This document shows, one piece after another, positions 46,733-59,383 of a stretch of 64,000 bases of DNA (the stretch's first letter is position 1; each line of letters begins with the position of its first letter). Under the pieces are notes generated by a model. The model did no database searches, was not told the origin of the DNA, and saw only the letters and a program-made list of their open reading frames with translations. Source of the DNA: Ovis canadensis (lineage: Eukaryota > Chordata > Mammalia > Artiodactyla > Bovidae). The translations under genes were made by a program, and so were the position numbers. The stretch covers positions 15,974,501-16,038,500 of the forward strand of contig NC_091255.1 of the NCBI RefSeq assembly GCF_042477335.2, read 5' to 3'.

Positions 46733-47912
46733 TGCTCAAAATCCTTCAAGTTAGGCTTTAGCAGTATGTGAACCGGGGAACTTCCAGATGTACAAGCTGG
46801 ATTTAGAAGAGGCAGAGGAACCAGAGATCAAATTGCCAACACCCGGTGGATCATAGTAAAAGCTAGAGAATTCCATAAAAACATCTACTTCTGCTTCACT
46901 GACTATGCTAAAACCTTTGACTGTGTGGATCACAACAAACTGGGAAATTCTTAAAGAGATGGGAATACCAGACCACCTTACCTGCCTCCTGAGAAGCCTG
47001 TATGCAGGTCAGGAAGCAACAGTTAGAACCAAAGGTAGAACAATGGACTGGTTCAAAACCGAGAAAGGAGTACATCAAGGCTGTATATTGTCACCCTATT
47101 TATTTAACATATATGCAGAGTACACCATGCAAAATGCCGGGCTGGATGCAGCACAAGCTTGAAGCAAGATTGCAGGAAGAAATATCAACAACCTCAGATA
47201 TGGAGATGATATCACTCTTAACAGCAGAAAGTGAAGAGGATCTAAAGAAACTCTGGATGAGGGGGAAGGAGAAGAGTGAAAAAGCTGGCCTAAAACTCAA
47301 CATTTAAAAAACTAAGATCACGGCATCTGGTCCCATCACATCATGGCAAACAGATGCGGAAAAAGTAGAGGCAGAGACTGATTTTCTTTTCTTGGGCTCC
47401 AAAATCACTGTGAACAGAGACAGCAGCCGTGAAATTAAGACGCTAGCTCCTTGGGAGAAAAGCTATGACAAACTTAGACAGTGTATTAAAAACCAGAGAT
47501 ATCACTTTGCTGACAAAGGTCCGTCTAGTCAAATCTATGATTTTTCGAAGGCTGAGTGCCAAAGAATTGATGCCTTTGCAATGTGATGCTGGCCAAGACT
47601 CTTGAGAGTCCCCTGGACTCTCAAGGAAATCAACTCGAGAGTTGATTAAAGGACATCAACCCTGAATACTCACTGGAAGGACTAATGCTGAAACTGAAGC
47701 TCCAATACTTTGGCACCTAATGCAAAGAGCTGACTCATTGGGAAAGATCCTGAGGCTGGGAAAGATTGAAGGAAAAAGAAGAGGGTGGCAGAGGATGAGA
47801 TAGGTAACATCACTGACTCAATGGACATGAATCTGGGACAGCAAAGGACAGGGAGGCCTGGCGTGCTGCAATCAATGGAGTCGAAATGAGTCAGACACTA
47901 CTTAGTGACTGA
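46733..47912 (+). mobile_element. BovB LINE, older, decayed
   Basis: Forward BovB 3' half. RT relics include LLRSLYAGQEATVR and KGVHQGCILSPYLF. The catalytic box is degraded (RYGDD-like). It is more diverged than the other copies in the window, with many indels. Confidence 0.88.
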
Positions 47913-47929
47913 ACAAGAGCAAAGTATAC

Positions 47930-48180
47930 TCACAAACATTATGCAACTATCGCCACCACTCATCTCCAGAACCTTTGCATCATTCCAAACAAAAACTCCA
48001 AACCCATGCAACAACAGCTCCCCAGTTCTCACCTCTTCCAGTACCTGGTCAACTCTGTTCTACTTTTCGTCTCTATGAACGTGCCTATTCTAAGCACTTC
48101 CTTGAAGAGGAATCCATACATTATTTGTCCTCTTGTGCTGGCTTATTTTTACTTGGCATCATGTTTTCAAGGTTCTAAGA
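47930..48180 (-). mobile_element. Old L1M 3' fragment
   Basis: 'tctctatgaacgtgcctatt' and 'cttggcatcatgttttcaag' are well-known reverse phrases of mammalian L1M 3' ends. Confidence 0.6.
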
Positions 48181-48189
48181 TGAACTCGT

Positions 48190-48275
48190 ATCCTCATCCA
48201 TAAAAAAGATAGAGAATGGAGCCTACTTCACAGCGCTGCTGGAAGGGTTTAATCAGATAATGTGTATTATGATGT
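48190..48275 (+). mobile_element. MIR fragment
   Basis: 'ggagcctacttcacagcgct' and 'gggtttaatcagataatgtg' follow the MIR middle region. Confidence 0.45.
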
Positions 48276-49129
48276 ACAAACTCCTTGCTTCTCCTCCCAT
48301 CTAAAAGTGAAATCGAGTTCCACTTACATGGTCTGACCTTAGTGACCTACTTGCACTGAAGACAAAGCAGCCAAAATGGGGCATAAGACGTGATATGACT
48401 TTTGCCTGGTTGTTGAGACACCTGCCCTTGGAACTCAGGCCTTTTTTCAGTCCTACACAGAGAAAGTCCACCTGCTGCCAGGGAAGGCCCCCTAGCATTA
48501 ACTGTCGGATGTTGTGAGTGAGTCAGCCTGAAGGCAATTATAGCCCAGCCTTAAAGCCACCACCGGAGATGCCAAGTGAAGCAGAAATAAGCTGTTTCAA
48601 TCAAACCTTATGCAAGTCGCAGTCGAGAGCAAAACTGGTATTGTTTTCAGCTCTATGTTTTTGTGCTTTTACATAGCAGTAAATAACCAGGACACATGTA
48701 CAGCTGACAGCTGTTGATCCCATTTCCCTTTTTCATCTTTGTGCCCCAAAGAATAACCAAGTACTCAGAGAAGGTGTTCCCACCCCAACTCAGGGATAAC
48801 CAACATGGAATCCCATTCTCTTGGCAGCTGTAGGTGGACATATGACCCAGTTCTGGCCAATCAATCTTATGGGGGAGATCTGCTTCTAGAAAAGACTCCC
48901 TGGCCCTTAAAAAGAGATACAGAGAGAAAGAGATGGTGGGATGCCTGCAACCACTGCAGTCATTTTCTAAACAGGAAGTTAGCAAAGCTGAGGACAAAGC
49001 TAACAGGGCAAGAAAGGCAAGACCACTGAGAAGGTGGAAAGACCCAATCACTACAAAGTTAAGCAACTGACTCAGCCAATCCTGGAATTTCCCTTCCTTG
49101 GAATAACTTGGTATGTGAGATGAAAATGT
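48276..49129. other. No gene recognised; possible old repeat
   Basis: 48,770-49,100 ('catatgacccagttctggcc') resembles an old interspersed repeat, family unsure. An open frame on the minus strand (48,653-49,066) has no recognisable product. Confidence 0.4.
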
Positions 49130-49219
49130 TTCTTTTTATTTTTTCCTATATTTTTTTGAAGGATAATTGCTTTACAGAATTTTGTTGTTTCCTGTCAAAA
49201 CTCAACATGAATCAGCCAT

Positions 49220-49495
49220 CAGTTCAGTTCAGTTCAGTTGCTCAGTCGTGTCCGACTCTGCGACCCCATGAATCGCAGCATGCCAGGCCTCCCTGTCCAT
49301 CACCAACTCCCGGAGTTCACTCAGACTCACGTCCATCGAGTCAGTGATGCCATCCAGCCATCTCATCCTCTGTTGTCCCCTTCTCCTCCTGCCCTCAATC
49401 CCTCCCAGCATCAGAGTCTTTTCCAATGAGTGAACTCTTTGCATGAGGTGGCCAAAGTAATGGAGTTTCAGCTTTAGCATCATTCCTTCCAAAGA
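49220..49495 (-). mobile_element. BovB 3' end inserted in the L1 3'UTR
   Basis: 276 bp of BovB 3' end in reverse, flanked by GAATCAGCCAT at 49209-49219 and 49496-49506. Confidence 0.95.
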
Positions 49496-49837
49496 GAATC
49501 AGCCATAGGTATATATCCATCCCCTCCCTTTAGAACCTCCCTCCATCTCCCTCTCCATCCCACCCCTCTAGGTTGCTACAGAGCCCTGTTTGTTTCCTGA
49601 GCCATTCAGGAAATTCCCGTTTGAGCAAATTCCCATTGGCTATCTATTTACATACAGTAATGTAAGTTTCCATGTTACTCTCTCCATACATCTCACCCTC
49701 TCCTCCCCTCTCCCCATGTCCATAAGTCTATCCTCTATGTCTGTTTCTCCACTGCTGCCCTGTAAATTTTTCAGTACCATTTTTCTAGATTCCATATATG
49801 TGCGTTAGAATACGATATTTATCTTTCTCTTTCTGAC

Positions 49838-52800
49838 TCACTTCACTCTGTATAATAGATCTAGGTTCATCCACCTCATCAGAACTAACTCAAATGCATT
49901 CCTTTTTATGGCTGAGTAATACTCCATTGTGAATATGTACCATGACTTCTTTATCCATTCATCTGTCGATGGACATCTAGGTGGCTTCCATGTTCTAGCT
50001 ATTGTAAACAGTGCTGCAATGAACAATGGGATACATGTGTCTTTTTCAATTTTGCTTTCCTCAGGGTGTATGCCTAGGAGTGGGATTGCTGGGTCATATG
50101 GTGGTTTTATTCCTATTTTTTAAAGGAATCTCCATACCATCTTCCATATGGCTGTATCAATTTACATTCCCATCAACAGTGCAAGAGCGTTCCCTTTTCT
50201 CCACAACCTCCAGCATTTATTGTTTGCAGACTTTTTGATGATGGCCATTCTGACCAGTGTGAGGTAATATCTCATTGAGGTTTTGATTTGCATTTCTCTC
50301 ATGATGAGTGATGTTGAGCATCTTTTCACGTGTTTGCTAGCCATCTGTATGTCTTCTTTGGAGAAATGTCTGCTTAGGCCTTTTTCCCACTTTTTGATTG
50401 GGTTGTTTGTTTTTCTGGTATTGAGTTTTATGAGCTGCTTATATATTTTGGAAATTAATCCTTTGTCAGTTGTTTCATTTGCTATTATTTTCTCCTATTC
50501 TGAGGGCTGTCTTTTCACCTTGCTTACAGTTTCCTTTGCTGTGCAAAAGCTTTTAAGTTTAATCAGGTCCCACTTATTTACTTCTGTTTTTATTTCCGTT
50601 ACTCTAGGAGGTGGGTCATAGAGGATCTCACTTTGATTTACAACATCAAGTGTTCTGCCGATGTTTTCCTCTAAGAGTTTTACAGTTTCTGGTCTTACAT
50701 TTAGGTCTTTAATGCATTTTGAGTTTATCTTTGTGAATGGTGTTAGGAAGTGCTCTAATTTCATTCTTTTACATGTAGCTGTCCAGTTTTCCCAGCACCA
50801 TTTATTGAAGAGGCTGTCTTTGCCCCATTGTATATTCTTTCCTCCATTATAAAAAATAAGGTACCCATGGGCACGTGGGTTTATTTCTGGGCTTTCTCTC
50901 TTGTTCCATTGGTCTATATTTCTGTTTCTGTACCACTGCCAAACTGTCTTGATGACTGCTGCTCTGTAGTATAATCTGAAATCAGGAAGGTTGATTCCTC
51001 CAGCTCCATTCTTCTTTCTCTAGACTGCTTTGGCTATTTGGGGTCTTTTGTGTTTCCATATGAATTGTGAAATTTTTTGTTCTAGTTCTGTGAAAAATGC
51101 CATTGGTAATTTCACAGGGATCACATTGAATCTGTAGATTGCATTTGGTAGTATAGTCATTTTCACAATATTGATTCTTCCTACCCAGGAACATGGTATA
51201 TCTCTCCAAATCGTCTTTGATTTCTTTCATCAGTGTCTATAATTTTTTGTCTCCTCAGGTAAGTTTATTCCTAGATATTTAATTCTTTTTGTTGCAATGG
51301 TGAATGGGACTGATTCTTTAATTTCTTTATGATTTTTCATTGTTAGTATATAGAAATGCAAATGACTTCTGTGTATTGATTTTGTATCCTGCAATTTTGC
51401 TAAATTCACTGATTAGATCTAGTAATTTTTTGATACTATCTTTATGGTTTTCTATGTACAGTATCATGTCATCTTCAAACAGTGAGAGCTTTACTTCTTG
51501 TTTTCTAATTTGGATTCCTTTTATTTCCTTTTCTTCTCTTGATTGATGGAGCTAGGACTTCTAGAACTATGTTGAATAATACTGGTGAAAGTGGACATTC
51601 TTGCCTTGTTCTTGATCTTAGGGGGAAGGCTTTCAGTTTTTCATCATTGAGAATAATCTTTGCTGTAGGCTTATCATATACGGCCTTTACTGTCTTGAGG
51701 TAGGTTCCTTCTCTGCCCATTTTTTGAAGAATTTTAATCATAAATGGGTGCTGAATTTTGTCAAAGGCTTTTTGTGCATCTATTGAGATGATCGTATGTT
51801 TTTTATCTTTCAATTTGTTAATATGATATATCACATTGATTAATTTGCATATATTGAAGAATCCTTGCATTCCGGGAGTAAACCCAACTTGATCATGGTG
51901 TATGAGCTTTCTGATGTGTAGCTGAATTCAGTTTGCTAATATTTTGTTGAGATTTTTTGCATCTATGTCCATCAGTGATATTGGCCCGCAGTTTTCATTT
52001 TTTGTGTTGTCTGGTTTTAGTATCAGGATGATGGTGGCCTTGTAGAATGAGTTTGGAAGTGTTTCTTCCTCTGCAATTTTCTGAAAGTGTTTTAGAAGGA
52101 TAGGCATTAGTTCTCTAAATGTTTGATAGAATTCTCCTGTGAAGCCATCTGGTCCTGGGGTTTTGTTTTTAGGGAGATTTTTGATCATAGCTTCAATTTC
52201 AGTGCTTGTCATTGGGTTGTTCATGATTTCTATTTCTTCCTGGTTCAGTCTCGGAAGATTGAACTTTTCTAAGAATCTGTCCCTTTCTTCCAGGTTATCC
52301 ATTTTATTGCCATATATTTGTTCATAATAGTCTCTTATAATTCTTCATATTTCTGCATTGTGTGTTGTGACCTCTCCGTTTTCATTCCTAATTTTGCTGT
52401 TTGATTCTTTTTTCCGTGATGAGTCTGGCTAAAAGTTTGTCTATTTGTTCATCTTCTCAAAGAACCAGTTTTTAGCTTTATTAATCTTTACTATTGTTTC
52501 TTTCTTTTTCATAATGTTTCTGCTCGGATCTTTATGATTTCTTTCCTTCTACTAATTTTCGGGGTTTTTTTTGTTGTTGTTCTTTTTCTTTCCAGTTGTT
52601 TCAGGTGTAAAGTTAGGTCATCTATTTGATGTTTTTCTTGTTTCATGAGGTGGGATTGTATTGCTATAAACGTCCCTCTTAGAACTGCTTTTGCTGCACC
52701 CCATAGGTTTTGAGTTGTCATGTTTTCATGGTCATTTCTTTCTAGAAGTTTTTTTATTTCCCTTTTGATTTCTTCAGTAACCTGTTGGTTATTTAGAAAC

Positions 52801-53532
52801 ATGTTGTTGAATCTAGATGTGTCTGTGTTTTGTACAGCTTTCTACTTGTAATTGATATCTAGTCTCATAGTGTTGTGGTTGGAGAAGATGCTTGATACCA
52901 TTTCAATTTTCTTAAATTTATTGAGGTTTAATTTGTGACCCAAGATGTGGTCTATCCTGGAGCATGTTCCATGTGTCCTTGAGAAGGTGCACTCTTCTGC
53001 ATTTGGATGGAATGTCCTGAAGATATCAGTGAGATCCGCCTCATTTAATGTATCATGTAAGACATGTGTTTCCTTCTTAATTTTGTTTTGATGATCTGTC
53101 CATTGGTGTGAGTGGGGTCACCTACTATTATTGTGTTATTGTTAATTTCTCCTTTCATGTCTATGTTAGTGTATTGAGGTGCTCTTATGTTGGGTGTAGA
53201 GATGTTTATGATGTTATGACTTCCTCTTGGATTGATCCCTTGATCATTATGTAGTGTCCTTCCTTATCTCTTGTAATCTTCTTTATCTTAAGGTCTATTT
53301 TGTCTGATATGAGGACTGCTACTCAAGCTTTCTTTTGCTTCCCATTTGCATGGGATATATTTTTCCATCCTCTCAGTCTGTATGTGTCTTTAGGTCTGAA
53401 GTAGGTTTCTTGTAGACAGAACATATATGTGTCTTGTTTTTGTATCCATTCAGTGAGTCTGTGTCTTTTGGTTGGAGCATATAATCCATTTACATTTAAA
53501 GTAATTATTGATATATATGTTCCTATTGCCAT
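49838..53532 (-). pseudogene. L1 ORF2 remnant (endonuclease and reverse transcriptase)
   Basis: Pieces in order: endonuclease N-terminus (ITLNVNGLYAPTKRHR, 53,323-53,532); the region before the RT (52,509-52,802); RT fingers ([17 protein letters not shown], 51,928-52,302); RT with [14 protein letters not shown] (51,505-51,870); a catalytic box near 51,470 reading FEDD where human L1 has FADD; the C-terminal part (50,495-50,764); and the Cys-region end (49,838-50,026). Multiple frameshifts and stops separate them. Confidence 0.85.
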
Positions 53533-53599
53533 TTTCTTAATTGTTTGGGGTTGATTTTGTAGTTCTTTTTTCTTCTCTTGTATTTCTTGACTTTATAAG

Positions 53600-54477
53600 T
53601 CCATTTAACATTTGTTGTAAAGCTGGTTTGGTGGTACTGAATCTCTTAACTTTTGCATGTCTGAAAAGCTTTTTATTTCTCTACCAATTTTGAATGAGAT
53701 CCTTGCCGGGTACAGTAATCTTGGTTGTAGATTTTTCCCTTTCAGTACTTTAAATATATCTTGCCATTCCCTTTTGGCCCGCAGTTTCTGCTGAAAGATC
53801 AGCGGTTAAGCCTTTGTGGTTTCCCTTGTGTGTTACTTGTTGCTTCTCCCTTGCTGCCTTTAATATTCTTTCTTTGTGCTTAGTCTTTGTTATTTTGATT
53901 AGTATGTGTCTTGGTATGTTTCTCCTTGGGTTTATCCTGTGTGGGACTGTTTGTGCTCTTGGACCTGACTATTTCCTTTCTCCATGTTGGGGAAATTTTC
54001 AACTACAATCTCTTCAAAAATTTTCTCATAGCCTTTTTTTCTGTTCTTCTGGGACCCCTATAATTTGAATGTTGATGTGTTTGATATTATACCGGAGGTC
54101 TCTGAGACTGTCCTCAGCTCAGTTCTTTTCATTCTTTTTTACTTTATTCTGCTCTTCAGAAGTTATTCCCAGCATTTTATCCTCCAGCTCACTGACTGGT
54201 TCTTCTGCTTCAGATATTCTGTTATTGATTCCTTTGAGAGTATTTTTAATTTCAGTAATTGTGTTGGTTGTCTCTGTATGTTTATTCTTTAATTTTCCAG
54301 GTCTATGTTAATTGATTCTTGCCTTTTCTCCATTCTGTTTTCAAGGTTTTTGATCATCTTTACTATCATCATTCTGAATTCTTTTTCAGGTAATTTGCTT
54401 ATTTCCTCTTCATTCATTTGGACTTCTGTGTTTCTAGTTTGATCCTTTATTTGCATAGTATTTCTCTGCCTTTTCAT
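53600..54477 (-). pseudogene. L1 ORF1 remnant (RNA-binding chaperone)
   Basis: The start MKRQRNTMQIKDQ at 54,477 and a coiled-coil-like stretch (EISKLPEKEFRMMIVKMIKN) match the L1 ORF1 N-terminus. Further down, degraded frames match the conserved 'RINPRR...HILIK' region (near 53,900) and the C-terminus (near 53,610). Stops split the frame at 54,289 and beyond. Confidence 0.75.
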
Positions 54478-54824
54478 TATTTTTTTTAAAACTTACTATG
54501 TTTGAGGTCTCCTTTTCCCAGGTTTCAAGGTTGAATTTTTTCTTCCTTTGGGTTTCTGCCCTCCTAAGGTTGGTCCAGTGGTTTGTGTAAGCTTCCTATA
54601 GGATGAGATTTGTGCTGAGGTTTTGTTTGTTTGTTTTTCCTCTGATGGGCAAGGCTGAGTGAGGTAGTAGTCCTGCCCGCTAATGATTTGGTTTGTATTT
54701 TTGTTTACTTTGTTGTTTAGATGAGGCGTCCTGCAGAGGGTGTTACTGGTGGTTGGGTGATGGTCTTGCATTCAAGTGGTTTCCTTTCTGCGAGTTCTCA
54801 CTATTTGATACTCCCTAGGGCTAG

Positions 54825-55032
54825 TTGACTTCCCTGGTGGCTCAGATGGTAAAGCATCTGTCTACAATGCAGGAGACCTGGGTTCGATCCCTGGGTCGGG
54901 AAGATCTGCTGGAGAAGGAAATGGCAATCCACTCCAGTGCTATTGCCTGGAAAATCCCATGGACAGAGGAGCCTGATAGGTTACAGTCCATGGGGTCGCA
55001 AAGAGTCGGACACAACTGAGCTACTTCACTTC
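54825..55032 (+). mobile_element. Bov-tA SINE in the L1 5'UTR, with target-site duplication
   Basis: Complete Bov-tA flanked by CTAGGGCTAG at 54815-54824 and 55033-55042. Confidence 0.92.
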
Positions 55033-55044
55033 ACTAGGGCTAGC

Positions 55045-55191
55045 TGAGCGACTTCACTTTCACTTTCATGCACTGGAGAAGGAAATCCACTCCAGCGTTC
55101 TTGCCTGGAGAATCCCAGGGACGGGGGAGCCTAGTGGGCTGCCGTCTACGGGGTCGCACAGAGTCAGACATGACTGAAGCCACTTAGCAGC
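55045..55191 (+). mobile_element. Bov-A2 fragment next to the Bov-tA
   Basis: 'gagcgacttcactttcactt' to 'gaagccacttagcagcag'. AGGGCTAGC and AGGGCTGGC on its sides suggest it inserted first and that the Bov-tA then used the same target. Confidence 0.8.
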
Positions 55192-55797
55192 AGGGCTGGC
55201 TCTCTGGTAGACTCTCTTGTAGTCTAGGGTCTTGGAGTCAGTGCTCCCACTCCAAAGGCTCAGGGCTTGATCTCTTGTAGAAACAAAGATTCCACAGTGG
55301 TTTGTTATGGCATTAAGTGAGGTTAAAACAAATATCCAAAAATGAGAAACCAAAGATTAACCTCAGAAAAACGGCAGTTACAAAATCAGGCAAATAATAA
55401 TTAAAATAATGGAATATACATGTATACATATACACCCATCAGCAAAGTTAAAACAGTCCAACAAAAATAAAGTACAATCCATTGACCTGGTGAACAAAGG
55501 AAATTAAAAAAATCATATTTACCAGTTAAGAACAAAACTAACTAAAGCACAAAGTGGAAAACAAAACTAAAGCAACGAAAACAAAACTAGCAAATATGTT
55601 GAGAGGAAGGAGAGAAAGAAAAGAAAGAAAGAACAGACATGCAAAGTTAAATAGAAGTAGATGAAGAAGATTTATATACATTAAAGATTAACCGCGAGGG
55701 GAAAAGATCAGTAGGAAAAGCAAACAAAGGAATAAATGCTAAATTAAATGTTTATTAAATGTTATTAAATGTTTATTAAATTAAATGTTAAATAAAA

Positions 55798-55850
55798 AAT
55801 TCAAATTTAAAAAAAGAGAAAAGAAAGAAAGAAAAAAAAGAAAAAAGGAA
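55798..55850 (+). repeat. A/G-rich simple repeat (GAAA-type)
   Basis: Runs of AAAGAAAGAAA and AAAAAAGG within the L1 5'UTR region. Confidence 0.8.
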
Positions 55851-56629
55851 AACTCCCCAGAACTGCACAAGCCCAACATAGAGGCAGAGGTTTATAACAA
55901 CAATAAAAAGTGTGACTGGGGGAAAAAAAACCCTCAGAAGCTGAATTAGATTTCATAGTGCCAGTAAAATCAACAACTACAACAGAGGGAGGAAAAGGGG
56001 TGGGGGGGGGGGTGGAGGGGTGGAGAGAGAAAAAAATCCAAAAGAATCTACAGAACAAGCCAAAACATAAGAATAATAAATGTTTTAAGAGACCTTTCCC
56101 TCGCTGGGTGTCACAGTCCACCTCACCTCCGTGGGATGCCCTCCAACACTGTGCGGATCTCTGGACCCACTGTGGGGGCAGCTCAGATCCTAATCTGGTC
56201 CTGCTCCTGTGTGTTCCTGCCTCCCATGTTCACAGCTCTCAGAACTAGTACATTTTCTTTTGTGGCAGCTCTCAATGTCCTTTTATATATTCCATAGACA
56301 CAGTCTGCCTAGTTGATCATGTGGATTTAACCTGCAGCTTGTACAGCTGGTGGGAAGATTCTGGGTCTTCTTCCTTAGTCACACTGCCTCTGGGTTTCAA
56401 TTGTGGTTTTATTTCCGCCTCTGCATGGGGGTCGTCCACTGAGCTTTGCTCCTGAGGCTGCCCTGGAGAACTTGGGTTTCCCGGTGAGGGCCAGGTGTGG
56501 AGGTGGTGCAGCTGCTTGGGTCGCAGGGGTTCCAGAAGCACCAGGTACTCAGGGGGGTTGGTGGCTAGGCCAGAAGGGAATATTGTGCTCTAGAAGGGTG
56601 CAGCGACCAGTGATCGGCCCGTACGCTCC

Positions 56630-56735
56630 AGGATTCTTGCCTGGAGAACCCCTCCTGACAGAGAAGCCGGGCAGGCCACAGTCTACAGGGTCGCAGAGTC
56701 AGACACGACTGAAGCGACACTCTGCGTGTAGACGG
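56630..56735 (+). mobile_element. Bov-A-like fragment inside the L1 5'UTR
   Basis: 'ttcttgcctggagaacccc' to 'cagacacgactgaagcgaca' is Bov-A 3' sequence without a head or clear target-site duplication. Confidence 0.65.
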
Positions 56736-57772
56736 AAGACATTTTTTGTCTGTGGCAGCTCTGCCCCAGTGAGGCCTGAGTGTGGAGGTGGCGCAGCTGC
56801 TTGGCTTGCGGGGACCCTGGGGTGCCAGGTTGTACAGGGACACGCACTGCCTCCGCCCCAGGAGTTATGGCCCTACCAGAGTCTTTTTCGAGCCTCTTGT
56901 AGCTGGGGATCAGGAGGTCTCTTTGGCCACTCTTTCTCTGCAGCTCCACCCATTCAGGCACTTAGAGGGCTCCCTTGCCCGGGGTCCTTCTCTGTTGTTC
57001 GGTGCAGCAGGCACACAGAGGGGCCCCCTGGCTGGGGTCCTGCTCTATAGACCAGTACATCAGGCACTAAAGGGGCACCCTGGGTGGGGTCCTCTATAAT
57101 TCAGTGCATTAGGCGATTGACGGCCCAGCCTCTCTATTGTTCAGCAGTGGATGCTGGCCTCTGGGGAGAGAGAGGCTATGGTGATGGCTCCACCCCCTAC
57201 GCGTGACTCAGCAATACTGCCTTGCTTCCACGGCTCCCTGTCTTCCCTCCACAGGCATTTCCCACCACAGTCTCCTCCCTCACATCCCCTCGATCCGTCT
57301 CTCCACAGCCAACAGCAGCGCTCATCCTGGGATTGCTCCACAATCCCCAAACGCCAGCTCCCAGCCACGGAACCTTCCACAGGACCTGTGTCCCTGCCCA
57401 GGGTCTGTATGGCTGCGGCAAGGACTCTCTGTATCTCACTCCATTGAGGACACCACAGATCAGCTGTTTCACTCTCAACCTTGAGTGTTTCTCCTCTGAC
57501 TCAAGACAATTGCCCTGATGTGGGGATGGGACCCCTGCTTCTGTTCCCGCACCCTCAGGGACAAGTCCGGTCCCACTAACACTCCTGTCTTTCCCCCTGG
57601 CTCCTTCGTCCTATCGAGCTTTGCGTGGTTCTATAGGTTCTTTTCCATTGGTCAGGCACTCCTGTCTGCTCTCAGACAGGAGTTCTACATGCACCTCTGT
57701 GTCTGAAGGTGTTTTCCTGATGTATCTGGGGAGAGAGATGGACTCCACGTCCACCTACACTCTGCCATCTTC

Positions 57773-58261
57773 CTTATTTTATTAAAGTTGGATTTTCTGC
57801 TCATTGCTTCCAAAAGCAACATCCTGATATGTCTATCAAGTGCGGTGCATTACAAGGAACGTAAGAACGCAGTAAGCAGAAATAAATACCAGCAATGAGG
57901 ATGATGATGATGATGAAGAAAGAGGGTGAATTCTTGGAAACCAGAATACTCAGGTGAGAAGAGCAAAAACTGTGGAGTTTGAGGAGAACACTCTACTTTA
58001 CGGGAGAGTAGCTAGGGAGAATCAACAATGGACAAAGTGACAAATACCCGGAATGGGAAGAAGTGAAGCATAAGGAAAGCCAAGGAGACGAGATCACAGG
58101 TTATCTCTCAGTTTCTGGAAGTTCGCATTACACTATTTTGCTTTCACGAAATACCCACCTAAGTCCCTGTGTTCAACCACTTGGAGACATCTGAAGAGAA
58201 TCTTCACTCTTATGAAAAAAAGTTACTGCCATATTAATGCACTAATGTAGGACTTTTGTAA
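57773..58261. other. No gene recognised; short GAT microsatellite
   Basis: A GAT repeat (about 57,899-57,916) lies in otherwise plain sequence. Nothing coding is seen. Confidence 0.5.
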
Positions 58262-58612
58262 AAGCAAAGTGATCTCACTGGAACTATTATTTTAACTTAT
58301 TTTCTATTAGAGTATAACCAATTAACAATATTTAATAGTTTCAGGTGGACAGCAAAGGGACTCAGCAATACATACACATGTATCCATTCTCCCCTAAACT
58401 TCCCCACCCCACCCACTCAACCAGGCTGTCTCATAACGTTGAGCAGAGTTCTTTGTTCTATACAGTAAGTCCTTGTTGGTTATCCATTTTAAGTACAGCA
58501 GTGTACACATGTCCATGCCAAACTCTGTAAGTATCCCTTCCGCCCATCCGTCTCCAATGGCAACCATAAGCGTTGCCAAATCTAAGCCTGTGAGTCTGTA
58601 TCTTAACTGGAA
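58262..58612 (-). mobile_element. Older ruminant L1 3' end
   Basis: Reverse L1 3'UTR: 'aatagtttcaggtggacagc', 'tatacagtaagtccttgttg' and 'atggcaaccataagc'. Confidence 0.75.
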
Positions 58613-58667
58613 CTAATTGAAAGCTGGGGATACTCTTTACTTTATGCCATAATACGTGTGCTCTACT

Positions 58668-59097
58668 TTTCACAGATGTAAGTGTTGGACCATAAAGAAG
58701 GCTGAGTGCTGAAGAATGGATGCTCTTGAACTGTGCTGCTGGAAAAGACTCTTAAGAGTCCCCTGGACTGCAAGGAGATCCAACCAGTCAATCCTAAATC
58801 CTAAAGGAAATCAGGCCTGAATATTCATTGGAAGGACTGATGCTGAAGCTGAAGCTCCCAACACTTTGGCCACCTGATGCGAAGAGCTGACTCACCAGAA
58901 AAGACCCTGATGCTGGGAAAGATTGAGGGCAGGAGGAGAGGGGGATGACAGAGGATGAGATGGCTGGATGGCATCACTGATTCAATGGACATGAATTTGA
59001 GCAACTCCGGGAGACAGTGAAGGACAGGGAGGCCTGGTGCGCTGCAGTCCATGGGGTCACAAAGAGTCAGACACGACTGAGTGACTGAACAACTACT
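58668..59097 (+). mobile_element. BovB 3' end fragment
   Basis: Forward BovB from the C-terminal region of the RT ('gttggaccataaagaaggct') to the 3' end ('gactgagtgactgaac'). Confidence 0.88.
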
Positions 59098-59264
59098 ACT
59101 ACTTTCAGACGCAGGGGAAACCTCTATCAATACCAAGGGCTGATTCCACCATACGAATCTTGCAGGTCCTCTTGCAGTCCTATCAGTGGAGGCCTCAACG
59201 GGGACAAATATGACACGCAAAAGCCCAGCTGGATGTCTGTGCTGATGCCCCCTGAGGTGTTCTT

Positions 59265-59383
59265 TTAGATCGATGATTCTCAAAGTACGGTTCCCAGATC
59301 AGCAGCATCAGCAACACCAATGAACTTGCCAGAAGTATAAATTCTGAGGTCAGAAACTCACAGATGGAGCCCAGGAATCTGTG
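59265..59383 (+). mobile_element. MER5-type hAT remnant
   Basis: 'gatgattctcaaagtacggt', 'cagcagcatcagcaacacc' and 'cccaggaatctgtgg' match MER5A. A BovB begins at its end. The 160 bp between the BovB at 59,097 and this element are unrecognised. Confidence 0.6.

Larger units (their letters stand above)
49130..57772 (-). mobile_element. Near-full-length ruminant L1, antisense to DGKE
   Basis: In reverse it begins at about 57,772 with GGAAGATGGCAGAGT, the typical L1 5' start. A long 5'UTR follows, then ORF1 (from 54,477) and ORF2 (from about 53,532 to 49,838), with the 3' end and A-rich tail near 49,130. Subtracting nested SINE and BovB pieces leaves about 8 kb, near the usual size for bovine L1. 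Both ORFs are broken, so it is not autonomous. Confidence 0.88.

Noticed and set aside
55807..56121. 104-codon minus-strand frame rich in Phe and Ser
   Set aside because: It is a translation of A/G-rich simple sequence in the L1 5'UTR region.
56403..57050. 215-codon + strand open frame upstream of 57.1 kb
   Set aside because: It is antisense to the GC-rich L1 5'UTR and also crosses a Bov-A fragment; composition, not coding, explains it.
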